Source of the DNA: CAYLRY01 sp964386535
GTDB lineage: Bacteria; Chloroflexota; Dehalococcoidia; Dehalococcoidales; UBA3254
Length of the DNA: 23,595 nt
NCBI GenBank assembly: GCA_964386535.1
Contig: CAYLRY010000047.1
Span: forward strand, 1 to 23,595
Reading direction: 5' to 3'
Shown one piece after another: positions 7,369-14,753 of this stretch (position 1 is the stretch's first letter; each line of letters starts with the position of its first letter). A program made the position numbers and the translations under genes. The notes under the pieces were generated by a model. That model was not told where the DNA came from. It saw only the letters and a list, made by a program, of their open reading frames with translations, and searched no databases.

Positions 7369-8619
7369 TCAGAATGAACTGGTGATTTTCCCTTCAAACT
7401 CCGTAGTTATGCTGCCGTCAATGAGGTGTTCGGCAATTTCCTCATCAGTCATTTTTAAAAGATCCTTGAACACATATTCGTTATGTTCACCGACGCAGGG
7501 TGAGGCCCTGACCAGCTTTCGAGGGGTCTTGGAAAGTATAAAACAGGCCTGTGCATCATACTTGGGTTTGCCCATAACCGGATGTTCAAGTTCCGTAAAA
7601 TAATTCCTGCTGGCAAGCTGTGGGTCCCGGTATATATCAGAGGGTTTTTCTACCACATTAGCAGGCACACCGGCATTTTGCATAATGGATTCGATCTCTT
7701 CGGCCGGATGTTTGAGGGTCCAGCCAGTAACCAGCTTGTCCAATTCGTCTTCATTCTTTTTTCTTAATGCTAAGGAAGCATAGTTGCTTTGTAAGGCCAG
7801 TCCGGGGTTGCCAATTGCCTGGCAGAATTTCGGCCATTGCTCTTCATTCATCACGCTGATAGCTACCCAGCGGTCTTCACCCTGGCACTGGTAAACCCCA
7901 TGCGGGGCTGCCCCCGGCAGACGGTTGCCGTTTCTCCCCATAACGGTACCATTGATCTGATAGTCCATAATGGGAGGCGCCATAAACTGGATAGAGGACT
8001 CAAACTGTGACTGATCTATATACTGGCCTTTGCCGGTCTTTTTCCGATAAGCCAAGGCAGCCAGCAAAGCGAAGGCGGCAAAACGGCAGCTTACATAGTC
8101 GGTATAAGCTCCATATGGCATAGAAGGCAGCCTATCAGGCCATCCGGTGACCTCACTAAAGCCGCTGAAGTTCACCGCGTTCTGTCCGTATCCGGCATAA
8201 CTGGTGTGGGGACCTCCGCGTCCCTGCATACTGGAACTGAAGAAAATGATATCCGGTCGCACCTTTTTTATTTGTTCATAACCCATGCCCCATTTTTCCA
8301 TGGTGCCGGGTGAAAAGGACTCAGTGACTATATCTGCCCATTCAATTAATTTCCAGGCCAATTTTTTACCGTTAGGATGCTGCAAATCGATGCTAACGCA
8401 GTATTTGTTTGGATTATGCCTTCCATAAAACATACTACCGTCAGGTGTAGGGATGCCATTGACAAAGGGTCCGTTGATGCGGTTGGTATCCAGACGTTTA
8501 TGAGATTCTATTTTCACCACGGTTGCCCCGTGATCAGCAAAATAACGTGAAGTGGAAGGTCCTACCACCACCCAGGCAAATTCGGCTATCTTAATTCCAG
8601 CCAGTGCATTTTTACTCAT
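7369..8619 (-). CDS. class III (CaiB/BaiF) CoA-transferase, subunit with catalytic Asp
   Basis: Family III CoA-transferase of 416 residues; these enzymes move CoA from an acyl-CoA donor to a free acid through an aspartyl-CoA intermediate. The N-terminal Rossmann part reads LAGIKIAEFAWVVVGP, then YFADHGATVVKIES. The Asp of PYGAYTDYVS at residue 174 sits where formyl-CoA transferase has its catalytic Asp. Later motifs are GKGQYIDQSQFES and VGEHNEYVF near the C-terminus. The gene follows its partner after only 17 bases, with GAGGA ahead of the ATG. Two different adjacent family III subunits recall the heteromeric BbsEF (benzylsuccinate) and Smt (mesaconate/malate) enzymes. No other pathway genes are nearby, so the substrate is unknown. 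Confidence 0.93.
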   Translation of the reverse strand: MSKNALAGIKIAEFAWVVVGPSTSRYFADHGATVVKIESHKRLDTNRINGPFVNGIPTPDGSMFYGRHNPNKYCVSIDLQHPNGKKLAWKLIEWADIVTESFSPGTMEKWGMGYEQIKKVRPDIIFFSSSMQGRGGPHTSYAGYGQNAVNFSGFSEVTGWPDRLPSMPYGAYTDYVSCRFAAFALLAALAYRKKTGKGQYIDQSQFESSIQFMAPPIMDYQINGTVMGRNGNRLPGAAPHGVYQCQGEDRWVAISVMNEEQWPKFCQAIGNPGLALQSNYASLALRKKNEDELDKLVTGWTLKHPAEEIESIMQNAGVPANVVEKPSDIYRDPQLASRNYFTELEHPVMGKPKYDAQACFILSKTPRKLVRASPCVGEHNEYVFKDLLKMTDEEIAEHLIDGSITTEFEGKITSSF

Positions 8620-8636
8620 CTTTTCGGTCCTCGCGT

Positions 8637-9902
8637 TTAGATTATTCCTTTGCTTTTCAGACTTTTAATCTGGTCTACGGTCATACCAAATTCACTATAT
8701 ACTTCCATATTATGCTCACCGATTAAAGGGGCACGACGTTTTACAGTAACCGGGGTTTCTGTCATGGGCACGAATTGGCCGCAATAGGGGAGTGAATCAT
8801 TTAGTTCAGGATGAGGCAGTTTTACCCAGTAGTTACGGGCTTTAAGCTGGATATCGTTACTGATATCTTTGGTGCTGGAAACGGGAGCGATCAGGATAAA
8901 ACGCTTAAAAGCGCCTTCTTCATAAAGGTCATCCTTGGTTTTGGTAAGTGTGAACTCTTCAATGGCCTTACCCACTTTATCTGCCAGCGGCTGCTGAAGG
9001 ACGGCGGCATTATAGTCGGTCCACCAGTTAAGCTTCTCTAACCATTCAGGACATTTTCCTTCTTCCTTCATCCATTTGACCAGATTTTCCGAAGAAGGCA
9101 CATAAGGCGGATTGCCGCCCAGCGCCAGGATCATAACATAGCCGTCTTTACAGCGGAAATAGATAGGTTGTTTGACCCGCGTGGCTGCCACGTATGACAC
9201 TGATCCTGCTCTGGTATAATCCACCTTGTTCATATCCCACATCTGTAAGGAGTTCATGGTAGCGGAAATATTGGACTCTTGCATGGAAACATCCACGAAC
9301 TGGCCTTCGCCTGAGGACAGTTTATACCAGTAGGCAATCATGGAACCAATGGCGCCTTCACAACCAGCAAAAATAGAAGCCTGCGGGAATCCTATCCAGA
9401 CCGGCGCCCGGTCAGGGTCTCCGCAGGCATTCAGGTAACCGGAACTGGCCATAATAGTCAGGTCGCTGGCTTTAAAATTGGCCTTGGGTCCGCTCTGACC
9501 AAAGGGGGTAATGGCAGTATAAATAATATCCGGTTTTATACTACTAATTTCTTCATAGCCCAATTTCAAACGGTTTAAAACACCCACTCCTAGAGATTCA
9601 ATGATAATATCGGTTTTGGATGCTAATTTTTTAAAAATCTCCTGGCCTTCAGGCGTGTACAGATCCAGGGTAATGCCTTTTTTGTTGGTATTAAAAGCAA
9701 ACCAGTATAAACTCTTTTCTGGATTAGCTATATTTTTGTAATAAGGCCCGATGCGTGAAGGGCTGCCGCCGGGGGGTTCTATTTTTATTACTTCCGCTCC
9801 TGCATCGGAAAATAACTTTCCTCCGATCATGCACCCGCCTTCTGTCAGGTCAAGAACACGAAGTGGTGCCAATGCTGAATTGGTCTCTTGATTTTTACTC
9901 AT
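8637..9902 (-). CDS. class III CoA-transferase, subunit lacking the catalytic Asp
   Basis: First gene of the pair, 421 residues, with the full family III architecture: LRVLDLTEGGCMIGGKLFSDAGAEVIKIEPP at the N-terminus, the NKKGITLDL and IIESLGVG segments, ITPFGQSGP, and GEGQFVDVSMQES in the linker. Aligned without gaps to its neighbour from GxGQ backwards, the catalytic Asp position is Ser176 in GFPQASIFAG. It is therefore probably non-catalytic by itself and forms a heteromer with the product of 7369-8619. ATG start with AGGA about 9 bases upstream. A TTGACA-N17-TATTTT promoter and an inverted repeat lie upstream, and a MarR-type gene lies 870 bases beyond. Substrate is unknown. Confidence 0.92.
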   Translation of the reverse strand: MSKNQETNSALAPLRVLDLTEGGCMIGGKLFSDAGAEVIKIEPPGGSPSRIGPYYKNIANPEKSLYWFAFNTNKKGITLDLYTPEGQEIFKKLASKTDIIIESLGVGVLNRLKLGYEEISSIKPDIIYTAITPFGQSGPKANFKASDLTIMASSGYLNACGDPDRAPVWIGFPQASIFAGCEGAIGSMIAYWYKLSSGEGQFVDVSMQESNISATMNSLQMWDMNKVDYTRAGSVSYVAATRVKQPIYFRCKDGYVMILALGGNPPYVPSSENLVKWMKEEGKCPEWLEKLNWWTDYNAAVLQQPLADKVGKAIEEFTLTKTKDDLYEEGAFKRFILIAPVSSTKDISNDIQLKARNYWVKLPHPELNDSLPYCGQFVPMTETPVTVKRRAPLIGEHNMEVYSEFGMTVDQIKSLKSKGII

Positions 9903-10020
9903 TCTATTTATCCTATTTTAGATTATTAATTACCGGGAACGAGCCAACGGAATTATACATCTGGGTTGGCCTTATTCCCGGCAGCAAAGCGAATACTTTT
10001 ATATCGCTGTTTCTACTAAA

Positions 10021-10049
10021 AAAATAGCATACAGCCATTTATATGTCAA
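10021..10049 (-). promoter_or_regulatory. sigma-A promoter of the CoA-transferase operon
   Basis: On the minus strand a perfect TTGACA (complement of 10044-10049) is followed after exactly 17 bases by TATTTT (complement of 10021-10026), about 120 bases upstream of the first CoA-transferase start. The -35 hexamer is one arm of an inverted repeat, which suggests that a repressor competes with RNA polymerase. Confidence 0.65.
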
Positions 10050-10068
10050 ACTTATGTTTGTATTGACA
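10044..10068. promoter_or_regulatory. operator-like nested inverted repeat
   Basis: TGTCAA (10044-10049) and TTGACA (10063-10068) are inverted. Nested inside are CAAAC (10047-10051) and GTTTG (10056-10060) around TTAT. Its left arm is the -35 box of the CoA-transferase promoter. The size and AT-rich dyad would suit a MarR or TetR dimer; the MarR gene at 10770 is the obvious candidate, by position only. Confidence 0.5.
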
Positions 10069-10205
10069 CAGGAAAAATTGCCTAAATAATCAATAATTAT
10101 TTATTTATTATAATTAAAAATTATTAAATTAAGTTATCCAATAATTTAATAATATAAATTATATATTTAACATATAAGATATTAGTTCTCTTTTAACTTA
10201 TATTA
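10069..10205. other. extremely AT-rich tract, no gene
   Basis: About 135 bases, almost entirely A and T from 10084 on, between the operator-like repeat and the end of the 96-residue gene. With the promoter and operator it makes up the 303-base gap 9903-10205. I see no coding frame and no hairpin-plus-T terminator. It may act as an upstream-element or bendable DNA for the minus-strand promoter. Confidence 0.6.
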
Positions 10206-10496
10206 TTAATCCGTCTCCTGAACCAGGGCATGATTAGCTTTCAAGGTATCAATCATTTGAGTTACATAGTCCAGGTAGCGTTGTTTCCTCGTGGCTGCCA
10301 CTTGATACCCTTCTGCCACACTCCAATCGATTTTATATTGGTCCCATACGTAAATACATAATTGCTGCAAGATTACAAAGGCCTCTCCCGGATTTTTACA
10401 GCGTTCACCCAGGATATTTAAAATTTCATCTCCCAGGCTGGCAGGCTGTGATGTCTGAAAATGCTCCTCGGGAGCCCTGGACTCGTTTTCTTTCAC
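10206..10496 (-). CDS. hypothetical protein, 96 aa
   Basis: A small soluble acidic protein that I do not recognise. It begins with a polar N-terminus (about 20 residues, ESRAPEEHFQTSQPAS), followed by predicted helices: GDEILNILGERCKNPGEAFVILQQLCIYVWDQ, then a segment ending in RKQRYLDYVTQMIDTLKANHALV. It has no signal peptide, no membrane segment and no metal motif. The GTG start has a strong GAGGAG 6 bases upstream, which makes it a real gene despite its length. It lies between the CoA-transferase promoter and the divergent MarR gene. A role with either is possible but nothing shows it. Confidence 0.75.
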   Translation of the reverse strand: MKENESRAPEEHFQTSQPASLGDEILNILGERCKNPGEAFVILQQLCIYVWDQYKIDWSVAEGYQVAATRKQRYLDYVTQMIDTLKANHALVQETD

Positions 10497-10769
10497 TTAT
10501 TTCTCCTCATTATTCGGTACATATGAATTATAACCGATATGAAAATAAAAAACAGATTTTTAGCCTTTTTATTCTTCATAAATGGCTATTTTCATAAGAG
10601 ATAAACAAGAGATCTCATATTGAAATTTCTGTTTCACTTTTTTATTTTTGGATAAAATATACCGGTATAGCAAATAGGGCTATATCATAGTAGATATTAT
10701 TTGGGTTTAATGATATAATATTTTGGGTACGGGAAACTCTGGTTGACGTGTCCAAAAATACGAAATTAG

Positions 10770-11288
10770 GTGAAGAAAGTGGTTATCAGCATGGAGTATA
10801 ATGAATCAGCCAAATTCTATACAGCGGAGGATGAAGATCAGGATTTGTGGTTGCTGCTTACTCATACCAGATATGCTGTTTTTAGAGCCAGAGAAAAAGA
10901 ATTGCAGAGATATGGAGTCTCACCGGAGCAGGTAGGGCTCCTTTTTGTAGTTCAGGCCTTAGGTCATAAAGCTACGCCAGCAGCTTTATCACGTCATATA
11001 CTTCGTCAGCCGCATACTGTTTCTGCTCTGGTAGACAGAATGACCAAAAGAGGCCTGGTAAAAAAAGTGAAGGATCTTGAGAGGAAAAACCTGGTTAGAG
11101 TGGTTATGACTGAGAAAGGACAAAAAACCTATGAATTGTCCACAAAACGAGGTCCCATTCACAGGATACTGGGCACTTTGAATGACAAAGAGAGAAGTGA
11201 ATTCCGCAGCTATTTAGAAAGGATATTAACCAAAGCGCGCAAAGAGATAGGACTTGACCGGGATGACCTGCCGCTATCTGATTTGTAG
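10770..11288 (+). CDS. MarR-family transcriptional regulator
   Basis: A 172-residue winged helix-turn-helix regulator. Helices around residues 30-50 (LLLTHTRYAVFRAREKEL) form the dimer interface. The DNA-binding part runs from VSPEQVGLLFVVQALG through ATPAALSRHILRQPHTVSALVDRMTKRGLV, and the wing is KKVKDLERKNLVRVVMTEKG. The start is uncertain: GTG 10770 lies inside AGGTGAAG with a poor site, while ATG 10791 has AAAGTGG about 7 bases ahead and gives 165 residues. It is divergent from the 96-residue gene and followed by a strong terminator. MarR proteins usually repress a neighbouring operon in response to a small aromatic or CoA ligand, so the CoA-transferase pair is a reasonable target. This is inferred. 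Confidence 0.9.
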   Translation: MKKVVISMEYNESAKFYTAEDEDQDLWLLLTHTRYAVFRAREKELQRYGVSPEQVGLLFVVQALGHKATPAALSRHILRQPHTVSALVDRMTKRGLVKKVKDLERKNLVRVVMTEKGQKTYELSTKRGPIHRILGTLNDKERSEFRSYLERILTKARKEIGLDRDDLPLSDL

Positions 11289-11632
11289 CATTATTATTGA
11301 CAATGACATACATATGTGGTAGGTTTATAACCAAGATATGAAAAATGTTTCATTTACCATTGCTCCTGGATTTAGCTTTAAATTTTACTTTAGACGCATG
11401 AAGATGTGCTTGGGAGCTTTGGTTTAAAAACTGAAAACAAAAAGGCAAATAAAAAAGCCCTCCCAAGCGGAGGGCTTTTTGTTTAACAAAGCTTAAGATT
11501 GGAAATAAGTGAAGGAAGTCTTAAAATGGTTAAAATATATTTAACGAATATTGTGTATTTGTAGTTTCCGAAGCCGGCAATTTCTTCAGCAGTCTGGTTA
11601 TACCTGTTAAATAGTAATAGAGAGCACTCTAA
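11289..11632. other. gap between MarR and aroB: terminator and presumed aro promoter
   Basis: Apart from the terminator at 11452-11480, this 344-base stretch holds no gene. It should contain the aro promoter, but I see no convincing -35/-10 pair. A GTTAAA-ATATA-TTTAAC dyad (11529-11545) is the clearest candidate control site. I see no T-box or riboswitch-like structure. Confidence 0.5.
11452..11480 (+). terminator. strong terminator after the MarR gene
   Basis: AAAAAGCCCTCC and GGAGGGCTTTTT form a 12-bp perfect stem (7 bp of it GC-rich) around CAAGC. The T-run serves the plus direction and the A-run opposite would serve the minus direction. It separates MarR from the aro operon. Confidence 0.92.
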
Positions 11633-12715
11633 ATGAAAAAAGTTGAAATCAAACTGGACATGGGCAGTTATTCGGTTCTGATTGGCCCCGGGCTTATTAA
11701 TAGCATTGCGGATGAGCTAAATAAAATAATTGATGGCGACCGGGTAATTCTGGTAACCCATCCCTGTGTAAAACAATTGCACGGAAACCATGTGCTGAAT
11801 AGATTGCAAGCCGGAGCGCTCTTCCCCAGCTTACTGGAGGTACCTGAAGGGGAGGAGTATAAGTCACTGGAGCAAGCCTCAGATTTGTATAAAGAGTTAA
11901 GCCGTTTACAGGTTGACCGCACCACGCCGGTGCTGGCCCTGGGCGGAGGCGTGATCGGTGACCTGGCTGGTTTCGTAGCTGCCACTTATATGAGAGGAAT
12001 ACCCCTGGTACAGTTACCTACTACTTTACTGGCGCAGGTGGATAGCAGTGTGGGAGGAAAAACCGCTGTCAACCAGGGTAAGCTTAAAAACATCATTGGA
12101 GTCTTCTATCAGCCGAGATTAGTAATAGCAGATATTACGACTTTAAAAACCCTTCCTGAGTGCGAATATGTAAACGGTTTGGCTGAAATTGTCAAATATG
12201 GTCTTATACAGGATGAGGTACTTTTTGGCTTGCTTGAGAAAAACTGCGATAGTATAAAGCAGCGGGATGAGTCCCTTATGGAGGAAATTATTTATCGCTG
12301 CGTTTCTATAAAAGCCGGAGTAGTGGAGCAGGATGAAAAAGACACCGGTTTGAGGAATATTTTAAATTTTGGGCATACAGTGGGTCATGCTATTGAGGCA
12401 GTTTCAGGTTTTAGTGTAAGCCATGGTAAGGCGGTGGCGATGGGAATAGTAGCAGCCAGTAAAATTTCATTGAAAATGGGGTTGTTTTCCCGGTCTGATT
12501 ATGTTCGAATCAAATCATTGATTTCCAGGTTTGGATTGCCTGTTGACCTGGCCGGTTATCCGGTTGAGGATCTGATGTTGGCCATCAAACATGATAAAAA
12601 AAGAGCCGCAGGACGGCTGAGAATGGTATTAATAAAAAAAGCCGGAGAGGTCTTTATCGATGAAGATGTTGATCCATCTCTGGTTAGCCAGACTTTAGAG
12701 GACAAGGGTGAATAA
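11633..12715 (+). CDS. aroB: 3-dehydroquinate synthase
   Basis: Second step of the shikimate pathway: DAHP to 3-dehydroquinate, NAD- and metal-dependent, cytoplasmic. 360 residues, normal length. The NAD-binding core reads LALGGGVIGDLAGFVAATYMRGIPLVQLPTTLLAQVDSSVGGKTAVN (residues about 102-146). Metal ligands are Glu of NGLAEIVKYGLI and the two His of NFGHTVGHAIE and VSHGKAVAMG. It is the first gene of a seven-gene aro/pheA operon and overlaps aroD by 8 bases. The ATG is preceded only by a weak GAGAG inside a short TAGAG/CTCTA dyad. Confidence 0.98.
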   Translation: MKKVEIKLDMGSYSVLIGPGLINSIADELNKIIDGDRVILVTHPCVKQLHGNHVLNRLQAGALFPSLLEVPEGEEYKSLEQASDLYKELSRLQVDRTTPVLALGGGVIGDLAGFVAATYMRGIPLVQLPTTLLAQVDSSVGGKTAVNQGKLKNIIGVFYQPRLVIADITTLKTLPECEYVNGLAEIVKYGLIQDEVLFGLLEKNCDSIKQRDESLMEEIIYRCVSIKAGVVEQDEKDTGLRNILNFGHTVGHAIEAVSGFSVSHGKAVAMGIVAASKISLKMGLFSRSDYVRIKSLISRFGLPVDLAGYPVEDLMLAIKHDKKRAAGRLRMVLIKKAGEVFIDEDVDPSLVSQTLEDKGE

Positions 12716-13367
12716 ACTGAAAATCTGTGCCAGCATAGTGGAAAATAATCTGGCATTAGTTCGTGAAGTTGAACCGGAAGTGGATTTTTTTGAAGTGCGG
12801 CTTGATCTGGTAGGACCTGGCTGGCTTGAGCTGGTCAAGCACATTAAAAAACCCTGGCTGGCCTGCAACCGGAGTCCAGTAGAAGGCGGAAGGGGGCATC
12901 CGGATCTGTCTTTACGTATTGCAGAATTATTACGGGCAATTGATGCAGGGGCTGATATTATTGACCTTGAATATCACACCCGGGGTCTATCCCAGATAGT
13001 GCCTCTTATAAAACAAAAGGCAACCTGTATTTTATCTTTTCATGATCCGGAGGGAACGCCCTCTTATGAAGACCTGCTGGATATTGTGGAAGGGCAGATT
13101 AGGGCCGGGGCTGATATCTGTAAGATAGTCACCCTGGCACGGAGTTTCGCTGATAACCTGGTGATTTTAAGGCTTTTTGAACATTTCAGGGAGATAAAGT
13201 TAGTGGCCTTTTGCATGGGGGAAGCCGGCCGGATCAGCCGTATTCTCAGCCCTCTTGCCGGAGGGTATTTCATCTATTCCAGCCTGGCTCCCGGAAAGGA
13301 GTCAGCTTCCGGGCAGGTAACTGTTAAAGAAATCAGAGAAATTTACAGGATACTGCAATTATGCTGA
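12708..13367 (+). CDS. aroD: type I 3-dehydroquinate dehydratase
   Basis: Converts 3-dehydroquinate to 3-dehydroshikimate through a Schiff base. 219 residues, slightly shorter than the ~250 usual for type I. Catalytic residues are visible: Glu in IIDLEYH, the general-base His in LSFHD, the Schiff-base Lys in DICKIVT, and Arg in FFEVRLDL. The GTG start lies within the aroB stop region and uses AGGACAAGG as its ribosome site, so the two are translationally coupled. Many Firmicutes use the unrelated type II enzyme (aroQ), so the type I form is a useful lineage marker. Confidence 0.96.
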   Translation: MNKLKICASIVENNLALVREVEPEVDFFEVRLDLVGPGWLELVKHIKKPWLACNRSPVEGGRGHPDLSLRIAELLRAIDAGADIIDLEYHTRGLSQIVPLIKQKATCILSFHDPEGTPSYEDLLDIVEGQIRAGADICKIVTLARSFADNLVILRLFEHFREIKLVAFCMGEAGRISRILSPLAGGYFIYSSLAPGKESASGQVTVKEIREIYRILQLC

Positions 13368-14233
13368 ATTTTCAGGTCTCCGGAACAACTAAAATTTGCG
13401 GTATTATTGGTGATCCGGTTGAACATACTATTTCACCTGCCATGCACAATGCAGCCTTCAAAGAAATGAGTTTGGACTATGTTTATGTCCCTTTCAAAGT
13501 ACATAAACCGGATCTGGCAGAGGCTGTTGCAGGCCTCAAGGCGCTGAATATCCGCGGTATGAATGTGACCATCCCTCATAAAGTAAATGTTTTGGCCTAC
13601 CTGGATGAGGTGGATGAACTCGCCCGTTATACGGGAGCAGTAAATACCATTGTTAACAGGGATGGATATTTAAAAGGTTATAATACGGATGCCTCTGGAT
13701 TCATTCATGCTTTGGAGGCCGAAAAAATCGAGTCCCAGGGACAAAGTGTGATTGTGATAGGGGCGGGCGGCGCTTCCAGAGCGATTTCTTTTATTCTGGC
13801 TGATAAAGGGGCTGATTTAACTATTCTGAATCGCCATCCGGATACAGCCCGGGAACTGGCTTTCCGGCTGTCCGGAATATTCCGGAAGAACATAAAGGCA
13901 CTGGAGTTGACACGGCAGAATTTAGAATCAGTTTTATACAGGTCAACAATCCTGATCAATACTACCAGTGTGGGTATGTCTCCTGATCAGGAAGTATCAC
14001 CGGTTCCGGTCGACCTTTTGAGACCAGGGCTGGTAGTGGTTGACATAATATATAACCCGATAAAAACAAGATTACTTATTGACGCCCAAAAAAGGGGATC
14101 AAAAATAATCGGTGGATTGGAAATGCTGGTACAGCAGGGTGCGGCAGCTTTCGAACTCTGGACCGGTCATCCTGCGCCGGTGGAAATAATGCGGAAAGCC
14201 GGACTAAAAGCCATGGGAATAAATGAAGGATAG
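13361..14233 (+). CDS. aroE: shikimate 5-dehydrogenase
   Basis: NADPH-dependent reduction of 3-dehydroshikimate to shikimate. 290 residues. The substrate domain starts with ICGIIGDPVEHTISPAMHNAAF (Ser-x-Ser-type shikimate binding) and carries the catalytic Lys in NVTIPHK near residue 72 and Asp in GYNTDASGF near residue 108. The dinucleotide loop is GAGGASRAI and the nicotinamide-side LNRHPDTA suits NADP. The ATG overlaps the end of aroD by 7 bases. Confidence 0.98.
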   Translation: MLNFQVSGTTKICGIIGDPVEHTISPAMHNAAFKEMSLDYVYVPFKVHKPDLAEAVAGLKALNIRGMNVTIPHKVNVLAYLDEVDELARYTGAVNTIVNRDGYLKGYNTDASGFIHALEAEKIESQGQSVIVIGAGGASRAISFILADKGADLTILNRHPDTARELAFRLSGIFRKNIKALELTRQNLESVLYRSTILINTTSVGMSPDQEVSPVPVDLLRPGLVVVDIIYNPIKTRLLIDAQKRGSKIIGGLEMLVQQGAAAFELWTGHPAPVEIMRKAGLKAMGINEG

Positions 14234-14753
14234 TATCGCTTTAATAGGATTTATGGGCACGGGGAAAAGCGCCTGCGGGGCTGTACTGGCGGAAAGACTG
14301 GGAAAACAGTTTACTGAAACAGACGTCCTGGTTGAGTTAAAGGCGGGCAAAACAATACCCTTGATATTCAAGGAGCAGGGTGAGATTGCTTTCCGCGAGA
14401 TGGAGATAGATGTCATCAGGGAGATTGCTGGAAGGGAAAATCAGGTAATCGCTTGTGGTGGAGGTGTGGTACTCAACCGTATTAATATTGATAGGCTCAA
14501 ACTCAAGTCTGTAATTGTCTGGCTGACAGCTAATCCTTCAATAATTATACGCAGAACAGCGCTGAATGGAGAAGAAAGGCCAGTCCTTAAACAGGTGAAA
14601 AGCCTGAACGACCTCCGCAGCTTGATGCAATTCAGAAAACCTTTTTATGAGCGTGCAGCCGATCTTAAAGTTAATACCTCCAGACTTAATATCCAGGAGA
14701 CAGTAAATCAAATAATCGAAAAGATTGAGAATAATGCGGATCAGAATAGATAA
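14223..14753 (+). CDS. aroK: shikimate kinase
   Basis: Phosphorylates shikimate at the 3-position using ATP. 176 residues. P-loop GFMGTGKS at residues 9-16, substrate Asp in TETDVLVE, the Arg of FREME, the GGG motif in ACGGGVVLN, and the lid Arg in NGEERPVL. It overlaps aroE by 11 bases and aroA by up to 29. The ATG is internal to the end of aroE, so translation coupling is expected. Confidence 0.97.
   Translation: MKDSIALIGFMGTGKSACGAVLAERLGKQFTETDVLVELKAGKTIPLIFKEQGEIAFREMEIDVIREIAGRENQVIACGGGVVLNRINIDRLKLKSVIVWLTANPSIIIRRTALNGEERPVLKQVKSLNDLRSLMQFRKPFYERAADLKVNTSRLNIQETVNQIIEKIENNADQNR

Noticed and set aside
11481..11632. T-box, riboswitch or leader-peptide attenuator before aroB
   Set aside because: No T-box sequence, no terminator/antiterminator pair after the MarR terminator, and no Phe/Tyr/Trp-rich short frame was seen.
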